From NCBI GenBank assembly GCA_964036315.1, contig OZ038517.1, positions 50,567,406-50,631,405 on the forward strand: a DNA stretch of 64,000 bases. Reading direction: 5' to 3'. The position numbers and the translations under genes are program-made. Under the pieces are notes generated by a model, which did no database searches, was not told the origin of the DNA, and saw only the letters and a list, made by a program, of their open reading frames with translations. This DNA comes from Acanthosepion esculentum. Taxonomy: Eukaryota; Mollusca; Cephalopoda; Sepiida; Sepiidae. Below, piece after piece: positions 10,083 through 20,344 of the stretch (position 1 is its first letter; every line of letters begins with the position of its first letter).

Positions 10083-11165
10083 TCTCTTTTCGGTCTATAT
10101 TTCTGAGATGAGGAATTGTGATTATTTACATTATTTACATTGTTCCGACTGTTATCTTCATCTTTATTGCCATATTCACGACGTTTCGGTCGTTGTACGC
10201 CCCCGGTTTCCTTCAGGATCTGCTTCTATTTCTGAGATGAGGAATTGTGATTATTTACATTATTTACATTGCTCCGACTGTTGTCCTCATCTTTTTTTGT
10301 CATGTTCCCGACGTTTCGGCCGTTGTGGGCCCGGCCTTCTTCAGGTGATTGGAAATTTCGAACTGAACGCTTTATTTCGTCAACTGCTCTAGTTCCACGT
10401 GCCGTGCCTCTGCCAGACGTCTCGGTTATCTCCCTTCGACTCAACTCTCCAATATTTTGTTCACCGCCACTGTCGTAGCCAGGCAATGAAACTCGCAACT
10501 CTTTTGGGTTCAAATCGCTCTAAATTTGAGGTCAAACCACTCAGATTTTTCCGCGATTATGACTCTTGTTCCTCCATATACGGTCAGCCATACCTGATGT
10601 TTCTATTTCCACTTGTGTTATTATGGCTTTACGGTGTTCTTCCAGTGTTAACAATCTACCCCCGTGGACTAAATAAAGATTTCAGTTCGGAATTCAAACG
10701 TATATCACCTGAAGAAGGTCAGGGCGTACAAGCGTCGAAACGTCGTGAATATGGCAATAAAGATGACGACAACAGTCCGAACGATATTAACAGTGTAATG
10801 AATTACAATACTTCATAGTCTGTCTATATTTCTGAGATCAGGTATTATGTACAGTATTTACATTATTCGGACTATTGTCCTCATCTTTGTCGCCATATTT
10901 GTCACAACGTTTCGGCCGTTGTACGCTCCGGCCTTCTTCAGGTGGTTGGAATTTCGAACCGAACCCTTTATTTCGATCACTGGGGTAGACTGTTCTAGTT
11001 CCACGTGCCATGTTTGATGGATGTCAGTTATCAGTTATCTCCTGCTGAAAGAAGGCCGGAGCGTACAACGGCCGAAACGTTGTGAGAAATATGGCGACAA
11101 AGATGAGGACAATAGTCCGACTAATGTAAATACTGTACAATACTTCATGTCAGAAATGTAGACAG
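10083..11165. repeat. cluster of S1 SINE copies in both orientations
   Basis: Minus-oriented pieces lie at 10090-10360 (two near-tandem copies) and 10815-11010. Plus-oriented pieces lie at 10580-10818 (core CTGAAGA at 10709) and 11030-11165. Landmarks are ACGTTTCGGCCGTTGT, CGGCCTTCTTCAGG and TTTCTGAGATGAGG or their complements. Confidence 0.75.
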
Positions 11166-11480
11166 AAGTCATTAATTTTCTAATATTTTTGTCATTATGC
11201 ACTTGATTTTTCTAATTTGAGTGAAATATCTGAAAGTTTTTCTAGTACTTATATTATTGATAACTTCGAAAACTATTTCTTTTCTCACTTTTTTAAATAA
11301 TTTTTGTTCAGTTATAAGAAAAAAGCAAATTAAATTGATTATTTTTATTTATCTAGATAATTCCCTTGTTTTTTTTGTTTTGTTTTTTTTTTTGTTTTTT
11401 TTTACTTTGATTAATTTGTTGTAATATTTGGTTTAGTTTTTCTTTGTTTAGCAGCTTCTCAGTCCGCGTGGGTTATTAAC
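11165..11480. repeat. AT-rich dispersed repeat (copy of 8721-9060)
   Basis: See 8721-9060. T-rich runs around 11370-11400 generate the hydrophobic open frame there, which is not a gene. Confidence 0.6.
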
Positions 11481-11615
11481 CCTAATCCAACCAACGCTTT
11501 TATCCGCTGGGCCAGGTGTCCTTGAAAGGGTCAGTTGGAAATTCCAATCACCTGAAGAAGGCCGGTGCGTACAACGCCCGAAACGTCGTGAACATGGCAA
11601 TAAGTCCGAGTTTCT
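11480..11615. repeat. S1 fragments: minus-strand tRNA-like head piece, then plus-strand body core
   Basis: CAACGCTTTTATCCGCTGGG with CCAGGTGTCC is the S1 head on the minus strand. CACCTGAAGAAGGCCGG at 11550 and CGAAACGTCGTGAA are the body core on the plus strand. Confidence 0.6.
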
Positions 11616-12414
11616 CTATTTTCTCAAGCACTCAGCGGGACTTGAGAAAAATGATGAAAGTCGGAATCAACATCGATAAGTATTGAATGTTATTATATCT
11701 TTGCAAAAAAAAAAAAAAAATTATTGCTCTCCTCAAATAATGATTGCTTTACTACCATGAAATCTGTTCAATTCGATATACATTAAATTATTTAATTTCA
11801 CGTATATTATTTCTTACTATTAAGTATTATTTGCTTACATAATAATTCCGTACAGTTGTAAGAAAAAAAATCAAATTAAACTGGTTATTTTTACTAATTT
11901 AGATAATTCCATTTTTTTATTTGTGGGGGGGTGCTCTGTTCGATTAATTTGTAGTAACTTGAAATATCAGACAACAACAATACTTATTATTACGAACGCT
12001 GTATGCTTCGTTAGAACTGAATTTTCACAAGGCAAATATAAATTATTTCTTTACAAACACAAGTTAAAAATGTCTATTAAAAGAAACATTGCTTAGATAT
12101 GGTATTTTTTTTTTAAATTTGAATTAAATAAAACATATTTATAAAAATATACTTTAAAATATCGGTAACTCGAAAAACTGAGAATTTCACGGTTTTCCCA
12201 TTTCAAATTTCCGATGAAAATTAATTCTTAAGTTAATGAATGAATAAGCTCATGGCAAGTTTCTACGACATCATTAAATATTTGACCTGAACGCCTTCAA
12301 CATTGCATTAACAATAAATATGAATGCTGGTCATTATTTAAAGACGGAAGGATGTACAAATGAAAAGATTTGAAATAGAAAAATTTTCCATTTCACTGAA
12401 ACAGACGTTAAACA
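11616..12414. other. unassigned AT-rich region
   Basis: Long A and T runs. A weak similarity to the AT-rich repeat at 8721 lies near 11830-11960. No gene recognised. Confidence 0.4.
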
Positions 12415-13440
12415 CTTTTATCTTCACCTTCTTTTTTTTCATTCATTATTTTTTCGCTGAAACCAGTTTTTTCTGATATATCTTTTCCGTCTCTCCACAC
12501 GATCAAAACGGTCTTTATGTGTTAGTGAGTGGAGACGTCAAACACTGATATCTCCTCTTCTTTATTTCTTTCATTCATTCATCTTCTCACTGACACCAAG
12601 TAGCGTCTCTAATAGAACTGTTTCTGTCTCTCTCCTCGATCAAAACGGAATAGTTAATTATTTATGAGGTCTTGACATGAGACATTCAACGCTTCTTTAT
12701 TTCCTCTCTCCTTCCTTTCTTTCTTTCTGTCTTTCTTTCATTCATCTTCTCACTGACACTAAGTAGCGTCTCTAATAGAACTGTTTCTGTCTCTCTCCTC
12801 GATCAAAACGGAATAGTTAATTATTTATGAGGTCTTGACATGAGACATTAAACGCTTCTTTCTTTCTTTTTTCTTCCTTTCTTTCTGTCTTTCTTTCATT
12901 TATCTTCTCAATGAAACCAAGTCGCGTCGCTAATAGAACTGGTTCTGTCTCTCTACTCGATCAAAACGGAATAGTTAATTATTTATGGGGTCTTGACATG
13001 AGACATTAAACGCATCTTTCTTTCTTTTTCTTCCTTTCTTTGTTTGTTTGTTTCTTTCTTTCTTTCTTTTATCTTCTCACTGAAACCTAGTAGCGTCTCT
13101 AATAGAACTGTTTCTGTCTCTCTACTGGATCAAAACGGAATAGTTAATTATTTATGAGGTCTTGACATGAGACATTAAACGCATCTTTCTGTCTTTCTTT
13201 CTTTCTTTCGCTGGAACCAAATAACGTCTCTGATACGTTTTTCCCACTCTCGACTTGATCAAAACTAAATAACCCAGTATTTATGTGCTGTTAACAGGGG
13301 ACGTTAAACACTTCTCTCGCCCCTTCTTTATTTATTTCATTCATTCATCTTCTCAATGAAACCAAGCAGCATCTCTGGTGCGGCTTTTGCGTCTCTCCGC
13401 GCGATCAAAGTGGAATAGTTTATGAGATATTGGCAGGGCA
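12415..13440. repeat. tandem array, seven units of about 130-170 bp
   Basis: GATCAAAAC recurs at about 12501, 12638, 12801, 12959, 13128 and 13258, with a diverged seventh at 13403. Each unit combines AGTAGCGTCTCTAATAGAAC, GGAATAGTTAATTATTTATG and a CTTT-rich run whose length varies and explains the uneven period. A partial inverted unit follows at 13560-13655 (CTACTTGGTTTCAATAAG, GTGTTTAATGTCTCC). Confidence 0.8.
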
Positions 13441-13659
13441 TGACCTACGTGCTAGCTAAGGTACTAAAGAAGGGACAAGCAGAATTATTATGAGACATTT
13501 TTTCGTTAGAGTATGTCTGCAACTCCGCCAATTCAGTTTTAATCACGTGGAAAGACAAAAAAGGGATATAAGAAACTCTACTTGGTTTCAATAAGAAAAT
13601 GAATGAAAGAAAAAACGGAAGATAGAAGTGTTTAATGTCTCCTGTCAGTTATTCAGCTG

Positions 13660-14100
13660 AGGATAATTTCTGTTTCATTAAGCGGGAATTAATACATATG
13701 ATCACTTTATCCTACTAATGAAGCCTGCTCGAATTTGACCGTCGTAACAGTTCAGGGGTCAGTTTGATAGTCCGACCGAAAAGTCAATAACTGACCATTC
13801 GCTGCCAATCAACTGATACGACACGCCAATGTTTGATTGGCTCGGATGAAATGAAGGCAGCCAATGAGAAGATTAATTGTCGACTAATTACTGGTTCTGA
13901 AAGAATCAAGTGCTTTCGTTTCAAACAACGGATAATTCTCCCTAGGTTTGATCTGAGTAGGTAATCAGATTGCTTTAGTCTGGAACAAGGCCACAACAAT
14001 GGGCGTTCCAATCAACAACAGTCATTTGACACCCCTTGCTTAAACCATATTATTTCTGGAGTCAGAAACTAAAGCCTTAATTGTTTTTCACATCTTTTTT
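13660..14100. other. unassigned region with three CCAAT-type motifs
   Basis: GCCAATCAAC (13804), TTGATTGGCT (13833) and GCCAATGAGA (13860) lie within about 65 bp. CCAAT clusters occur in promoters, but no transcription start or exon is recognisable nearby. Confidence 0.3.
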
Positions 14101-14760
14101 GTGCCGTGTCCTGTCAAGATGTTGGTGACCATGACTCTCCACAATTTCCTCTCCTTTCTAGCTCTTAATAAATTTCGACTTCTTGTTATTTCTCCTAAAC
14201 CCTGTTCTGCCATCCATTTACACAAGTTCGTACTACTTCTTCTAAAAGCATTGTCCATACAAGACGTGGAAGATCATGGCTCTCCACAATTTCCTCTCCT
14301 TTGTAGCTCTTATTAAATTTGGTCTTTTTTCGTATCTCTCCTAAACCCTGTTTTGTCATATATTTACTCAATTTTGTTCTTTTATGTGCCATGTTACTTC
14401 AGTGTGTTCGCGATCATGGCCCTCCACAATTTCCTGTATTTTGTATCTCTTAATAAATATTCATTTTGTTATCTCTCCTAAGCCCGGTCTGCTATCCATT
14501 TACTCAAGTTTGTTATTGTTGTTCTTTTATACATCTTGTCTCTTCAGGGTGTTAGCGATCATGACTCTCCACTGTTTCCTATCCTTTGTAGCACTTAATA
14601 AATTTTGTCATTTTGTTATCTTTCCTAATCCTTGTTCCGTCGTCCATTTACTCCAGCTCTCTAGGTAGGTTATTCACTGTTTTCTTCTGTCGCTCATGCC
14701 TTCATTCTGCCCTGTGAGTGTCAAATTTTCCAAGCCCTCTTCCCCTTGAGGACAATTGTC
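14101..14760 (-). repeat. tandem array of LINE-A C-terminal segment (unit about 143 bp)
   Basis: The landmark ATGRCYCTCCACWRTTTCCT recurs at about 14131, 14275, 14415 and 14561. On the minus strand each unit carries parts of the LINE-A tail (ESHD.., MTKQGLGEI). Stops break the frames. The last unit runs on into single-copy LINE-A sequence (14660-14745), as expected for an array embedded in a LINE insertion. Confidence 0.75.
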
Positions 14761-15625
14761 CAAATAATGTAAATAGTGTACATAAAACCTCATTTCAGAA
14801 ATATAGACAGATACTGAAGGGACGAAATGTTATAATAAATATGGCGACTAAGATCAGGACAATAGTTCGAATAATGTAAACAGTGATGCTTATTCCCTTG
14901 GTAATTCCTTAAATTCACTTGGGCAGTTGTACGCGCCGGCCTTCTTCAGGTGGTTGGAATATCTTTGGGGACACATGGCACACTGGATAAAGCCATTAGT
15001 TAGATCCAGTGACAGGACCCAAAGAGTGTGAGTTCAATATCTGGTTAAAGCAGTGGAGAATTTGGAGAGCGGAATTAACAGGATATAACTGATTACTGAT
15101 ACCCATTAAACATGGCACGTGGAACTAGAACAGTCTACCCCAGTGAGCGAAATAAAGGGTTCAGTTCAACATTCCAACCACCTGAAGAAGGCCGTACGTT
15201 GTGATAAATATGGCGACAAAGATGTGGACAATAGTCCGAATAATGTAAATAGTGTACATAATACCTCATCTCAGAAATATAGACAGAGAGTGAAGAGCTG
15301 CAACGTTGTAATAAATATGGCGACAAAGATGAGGACAATAATCCGAAAAATGTAAATAGTGTACATAATACCTCATCTCAGAAATATAGACAGAGAGTGA
15401 AGGGCCGCAACGTTGTAATAAATATGGCGACAAAGATGAGGACAATAGTCAAAAAAATGTAAATAGTGTACATAATACCTCATCTCAGAAATATAGACAG
15501 ATACTGAAAGGCCGAAATGTTGTAATAAATATGGCGACAAAGATGAGGACAATAGTCCGAATAATGTAAATAGTGTACATAATACCTCATCTCAGAAATA
15601 TAGACAGATACTGAAAGTTTAAAGA
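14740..15625 (+). repeat. S1 SINE cluster with a four-unit tandem 3' array
   Basis: An S1 head begins at about 14967 (ACACATGGCACACTGGATAA; GTGAGTTCAATATC) and leads to the body core at 15182. The segment from AATATGGCGACAAAGAT to the CAGAAATATAGACAG end then repeats at about 105-110 bp spacing (15208, 15315, 15421, 15529). The CTGAAGA core itself is missing from the later units. Confidence 0.8.
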
Positions 15626-15629
15626 ATTA

Positions 15630-15770
15630 CAATGGTTATGTAGGAAAGATAAACCTAGACTGGAAGAAATCAAAATTTTATTGATCGGGAAAACATTTCA
15701 CTGGAAACTGTTCCGCAAAACAGCAGTTTTGGGGAGGAGACTGCCCAAGTGGATTTAAGGAATTACAACG
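15630..15770. repeat. decayed LINE-B-like tail fragment
   Basis: TTGATCGGGAAAACATTTC resembles GTGATCGGGAAAACATCCTC at 2529, followed by a CTGTTCCGCAAAAC stretch. A short relic of the LINE-B post-RT region, minus orientation. Confidence 0.4.
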
Positions 15771-15774
15771 TTTC

Positions 15775-15895
15775 GGCCGTTGTACGCTCCGGCCTTCATC
15801 AGGTGGTTAGAATGTCGAACTGAACCCTTTATTTCGCTAACTTGGTTAGACTGTTATAATTCCACGTGCCACGTCTAATTATCTCCTGTTAATAC
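15775..15895 (-). repeat. S1 body fragment, minus orientation
   Basis: CGTTTCGGCCGTTGTACGC and CGGCCTTCATCAGG, then TTCCACGTGCCACGTC: the S1 body reversed, immediately before a plus-oriented full copy. Confidence 0.7.
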
Positions 15896-15904
15896 CCCTC
15901 TGAA

Positions 15905-16200
15905 GGATACATGGCACAGTGGATAAATGCGTTAGTTAGAACCAGTGACAGGACCCAAAGAGTGTGAGTTCAATACCTGGTCAAGGCAGTGGAGAACTTT
16001 CAGATGGGAATTAACAGGGGATAACTGATATCCATTAGACATGGAACGTGGAACTAGAACAGTCTTCCCCAGCGAGCGAAATAAAGTGTTCAGTTTGACA
16101 TTTCAACCACCTGAAGAAGGCCGGGGCGTACAACGGCCGAAACGTCGTGATAAACATGGCGACAAAAATGAGGACAATAGTCCGAATAATGTAAATAGTG
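15905..16200 (+). mobile_element. S1 SINE, most complete copy
   Basis: The head has an A-box-like ATGGCACAGTGGATAAATG (15909) and a B-box-like GTGAGTTCAATACCTGG (15964), a tRNA-like internal Pol III promoter. The body continues through CATGGAACGTGGAACTAGAA to a conserved hairpin module at 16111: CTGAAGA, A, GGCCG, a 10-nt loop, CGGCC, GAAAC. It ends near GTAAATAGTG at 16200, where the duplicated segment 16200-16485 begins. Non-coding; mobilisation would need a LINE partner. The module resembles a hammerhead core (see findings). Confidence 0.75.
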
Positions 16201-16485
16201 CACTTCCTTCATGCTCGAAATGTTTCCAAGGAGAAAGGGTCGCGCAGACAGTTTTATCCAAAGAGCGGCCATCTTGTTAAAACAGACTCCTACGTGGATG
16301 CTTTCCAGAACACTAAAATCTTAATTCTCAAGCCAACCGATATTTGTTATCTATCCTCCTTATCCTCATAATGCTTACCACCTCCTCTCTTTCATTCATA
16401 TCACACACCCCATTCCTCATAACCACTTTAGCAGCTTGAGTGTCTCACGAGACTTGCACTAGGAGAACTTTAGTGTAAGTTCCGA
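16200..16485 (+). repeat. duplicated segment (copy of 9745-10040)
   Basis: See 9745-10040. Both copies are followed by a minus-oriented S1 3' end (TCTATATTTCTGARATGAGG). Confidence 0.65.
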
Positions 16486-16489
16486 GTTT

Positions 16490-17100
16490 CTTTTCAGTCT
16501 ATATTTCTGAAATGAGGAATTGTGATTATTTACATTGTTCCGACTGTTGTCTTCATCTTTATTGCCATATTCACGACGTTTCGGTCGTTGTACGCCCCGG
16601 TCTTCTTCAGGATCTGGTTCTATTTCTGAGATGAGGAATTGTGAATATTTGCATTATTTACATTGTTCCGACTGTTGTCTTCATCTTTATTGCCATTTTC
16701 ACGACGTTTCAGTCTATGTACGCCCCGGCCTTCTTCCGATGATTTGAATTTCGAACCGATCCTTTTATTTCGTCCCCCGAAGTAGATCGTTCTAGTTCCA
16801 GGTGCCATGCCTCTTCCGGATGACTCAGTTGTCTCCCTCTAACTCAACTCACCAAGTTTTTGTTCATCACTGCAGTAGCCAAGTATTGAACTCACAACTC
16901 TTTTGGGGCCAAGTCACTGGACCCGACCGACGCTTTTATCCACTGGGCTATGGGTCGGGAAATATTCGAAAGAGAGGGCTCGGTTCGAAATTGCAATCAC
17001 CTGAAGAAGGCCGGAGCGTAAAGAGGTCGAAACATCGTGGACGTGACAACGAAGACGGGGACAACAGTTCGTACAATGTAAAACCCTGTAAATAATTACA
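16490..17100. repeat. S1 SINE copies in both orientations
   Basis: Minus-oriented bodies at 16498-16620 and 16620-16810 are followed by a minus tRNA-like head (16870-16950). A plus-oriented body core starts at 17001, where stem II pairs GGCC with GGTC through a wobble pair. Confidence 0.7.
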
Positions 17101-17425
17101 CACTTTTGGGTCAGGTCACTGGATCCAACCAACGCTTTTATCCAGCGGGCTATGTTCAAATCAAATTGCACCCCCTGTGGGGTATACGCCCCTCGTCAGG
17201 ATTTACGACTCTAAAGGTTGAATAAGTCTGTTGAGAATAAATATCCTTGTATTGTATTTTTACAATGATATCCACCCTTTATAAGGCCCAAGAGTCACTT
17301 GAGGTAGAGGGTTACATAAAGAAAAGGCTTTAGAAAGAACCCGAAAATCCAATCTTGAATAGGAAACAAGGATAAACATCATGATTTTTTTTTTTACAAA
17401 AACGGGGAGGATGGTGAACCGGGCC
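17100..17425. repeat. S1 head relic and LINE-B tail relic
   Basis: A minus S1 head (GGATCCAACCAACGCTTTTA) ends near 17155. From 17245, TTTTTACAATGATATCCACC, AGTCACTTGAGGTAGAGGGT and AATCCAATCTTGAATAGG parallel the LINE-B tail at 2400-2520. Confidence 0.5.
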
Positions 17426-17429
17426 ATGT

Positions 17430-17815
17430 TTAATGGATGTCAGTTATCAGTTATCTCCTGTTAATTTCCCTCTTAAAGTTCTCCACTGCCTTAACCGGGT
17501 ATTGAACTCACACTCCTTGGGTCCTGTCACTGGATCTAACTAACGCTTTTATCCACTGTGCCATGTGTCCTTGAGAGGGGAATTAACAGGAGATAACTGA
17601 TAACTGACATCCATTAAACATGGCACATGGAACTAGAACAGTCTACCCCAGTGAGCGAAATAAAGGGATAAGTTCGACATTACAACCACCTGAAGAAGGC
17701 CGAAGCGCAGAACAGCCGAAACGTTGTAATAAATATGGCGACAAAGATGAGGACAATAGTCCGAATAATGTAAATAAAGTACATAATACCTCATCTCAGA
17801 AATATAGACAGGAAA
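17430..17815. repeat. two S1 copies in inverted orientation
   Basis: A minus copy (17430-17570) faces a plus copy (17575-17815). TTAATGGATGTCAGTTATCA and its complement TGATAACTGACATCCATTAA sit about 125 bp apart, so the pair forms a strong inverted repeat. The plus copy keeps the core at 17690 and ends TCTCAGAAATATAGACAG. Confidence 0.75.
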
Positions 17816-17879
17816 ATACGTCTTTGCGCTATGAAAATAACCAAGGAAAGAGAGGTATTATTTCAAATCTCGCACCGCC

Positions 17880-18245
17880 TGTGATTGTCGTCAGGGGGCG
17901 ATAATGCAATAAGGCCTTGGACCAAGTTTTTGTCTTGTGAGAAAATTAAGGCTGGTGTGTTTGATGGGCCAAAGATTAGGGGGTTGTTGCAGGACGAGCA
18001 GATATTTGGAGATAATGTCTAGCGTTGAAAAAGGTGTGTGGAATGCTTTTGCTATGGTTGTGCCTGATTTCCTGGGAAATAAGAAGTTGGGTGCCAACAC
18101 GAATGTAAATGTACAGTTCCTGCACAGTTCCCTGAAACGTTTGGTGCAGTGACTGACGAGCAAGGGGAAAGTTTTCACCAAGACATCAAGACCATGGCGT
18201 CTTGGTATCAAGCCATGTTGTACACAAGCTTGATGGCTGACTAAT
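17880..18245 (+). pseudogene. decayed copy of a conserved invertebrate repeat-associated protein
   Basis: Fragments in shifting plus frames read KIKAGVFDGPKIRGLLQDEQ (about 17945-18004), VWNAFAMVVPDFLGNKK (about 18038-18088), NVNVQFLHSSL (about 18101-18133) and VTDEQGESFHQDIKTM (about 18150-18198), ending with SLMAD. This order (VFDGP, FLGN, a histidine-containing LHFL-type stretch, EQGE.FHQDI) matches a conserved uncharacterised protein that I recall as abundant and usually broken in arthropod and mollusc genomes. At least two frameshifts and stops disrupt it. The native function is not known to me; association with a transposon is an inference from copy number elsewhere. Confidence 0.6.
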
Positions 18246-18246
18246 G

Positions 18247-19578
18247 CCGGTATTTGCAATAATTCTGTGTTATAGAATAAATATCAACTACTGCTGGAAT
18301 TTACCACAATTCTGTATGATACAGAATAAATAGCGACTACTGCTGGTATTTGCCACAATTCTGTAAGATACAGAATAAATAGCGACTACTGCTGGTATTT
18401 GCCACAATTCCGTATGATACAGAATAAATAGCGACTACTGCAGGTATTTGCCACAATTCCGTATGATAGAGAATAAATATCGACTACTGCTGGTATTTGC
18501 CACAATTCCGTATGATAGAGAATAAATATCGACTACTGCTGGTATTTGCCACAATTCCGTATGATAGAGAATAAATATCGACTACTGCTAGTATTTGCCA
18601 CAATTCCGTATGATACAGAATAAATATCGACTACTGCTGGTATTTGCCATAATTCCGTATGATACAGAATAAATATCGACTACTGCTGGTATTTGCCACA
18701 ATTCCGTATGATACAGAATAAATATCGTCTACTGCTGGTATTTGCCACAATTCCGTATGATACAGAATAAATAGCTACTACAGCTGGTATTTGCCACAAT
18801 TCCGTATGATACAGAATAAATATCGACTACTGCTGGTATTTGCCACAATTCCGTATGATAGAGAATAAATATCGACTACTGCTGGTATTTGCCACAATTC
18901 CGTATGATAGAGAATAAATATCGACTACTGCTGGTATTTGCCACAATTCCGTATGATACAGAATAAATATCGACTACTGCTGGTATTTACCACAATTCCG
19001 TATGATACAAAATAAACATCGTCTACTGCTGGTATTTGCCACAATTCTGTATGATACAGAATAAATAGCGACTACTGCTGGTATTTGCCACAATTCCGTA
19101 TGATACAGAATAAATAGCGACTACTGCTGGTATTTGCCACAATTCCGTATGATAGAGAATAAATATCGACTACTGCTGGTATTTGCCACAATTCTGTATG
19201 ATACAGAATAAATATCGACTACTGCTGGTATTTACAACAATTCCGTATGATACAGAATAAATAGCGACTACTGCTGGTATTTGCCACAATTCCGTATGAT
19301 ACAGAATAAATATCGACTACTGCTGGTATTTACCACAATTCCGTATGATACAGAATAAATATCGACTACTGCTGGTATTTGCCATAATTCTGTATGATAC
19401 AGAATAAATATCGACTACTGCTGGTATTTACCACAATTCTGTATGATACAGAATAAATATCGACTACTGCTGGTATTTACCACAATTCCGTATGATACAG
19501 AATAAATATCGACTACTGCTGGTATTTACCACAATTCCGTATGATACAGAATAAATATCGACTACTGCTGGTATTTGT
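18247..19578. repeat. 49-bp satellite, about 27 units
   Basis: The unit contains GCCACAATTCCGTATGATAC, AGAATAAATATCGACTACTG and CTGGTATTT. Variants differ at few sites (TCCG/TCTG, ATACAG/ATAGAG, TATCGAC/TAGCGAC). Runs of units sharing the same variant suggest higher-order duplication. It starts directly after the pseudogene, whose last bases run into the first unit. Confidence 0.95.
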
Positions 19579-19699
19579 ATTCAAATCGTCGCGATTCAAG
19601 TTATTCACGCTAAGCAGCAAAGAGAAAGTCAACTCCGTGAGTCGGTGAATCGCTTGTTTGACAGAAATGTCTATCTAACATGTCTAATATTCTTCAATA

Positions 19700-20344
19700 T
19701 ATTTTCTCATTTAAGTGTCCGACAGCAAAAGGGGGCCTCTGATCGGGAGATTGGAGGTTCTGAGGAGCGTGAAGCCACCTTGTAATTGCTGTTGTCACCC
19801 GTTCTACCTTGATTCGGTGTGGTAGCACCTGTTAGGGACCCAGCTATGGGCAAATAGTGACCCTCCAACACAACACTATGAAAATACAGAAATACTTATT
19901 CGTGGTGAAGTTGCCAGCGGTGCCAATCAACAGTAAAATTACCAACAATAAACATTTATAGGACAATTACCAAAAATACATATTAATAGTAAAATGTTTG
20001 GGATGCAAAGTTTCATAAATAGCTTTCTACAGTTCTATAAGTTCTTTCTACAGTTCTTTGACAATGCTTGACAAAACGTGACCTCGACCCATATGATCTA
20101 ACATCTACAACGTTAAGAGTTCATTCAAAATACCAATTTTCAACCGTCCTAGGTAAGACAATAAACTATATCCGCGTCCTGGGTAAGACGATAAACGAAA
20201 TCCGACAGCAAGTCCTTTGACAAGGCGGTTTTGAGGAGCGTGGAACCACCTCTTAAATGCTGGTGTTCCCAGGTCCACACTGACTCGGTGTGGTAGAACC
20301 TGTTAGAGTCTCAGCCATGGGAAAATAGTTAACCCCGAAAAAAA
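19700..20344 (+). repeat. two copies of a dispersed module preceding the 53-bp minisatellite
   Basis: Both copies (about 19720-19860 and 20200-20335) carry a GGTTYTGAGGAGCGTGRARC stretch, then GGTGTGGTAG.ACCTGTTAG and AGCYATGGGMAAATAGT. The same module occurs at 48560-48720 (plus) and 33900-34110 (minus). Each is followed by the spaced CAATACATTT-type minisatellite, so module plus tail is one mobile unit of unknown class. Confidence 0.7.

Noticed and set aside
11221..11424. 67-residue frame with strong hydrophobic start
   Set aside because: T-rich DNA in a duplicated non-coding segment; the copy at 8.8 kb does not keep the frame.
18247..19578. CRISPR-like regular repeats
   Set aside because: Units are contiguous 49-bp repeats without unique spacers, in a eukaryotic context.
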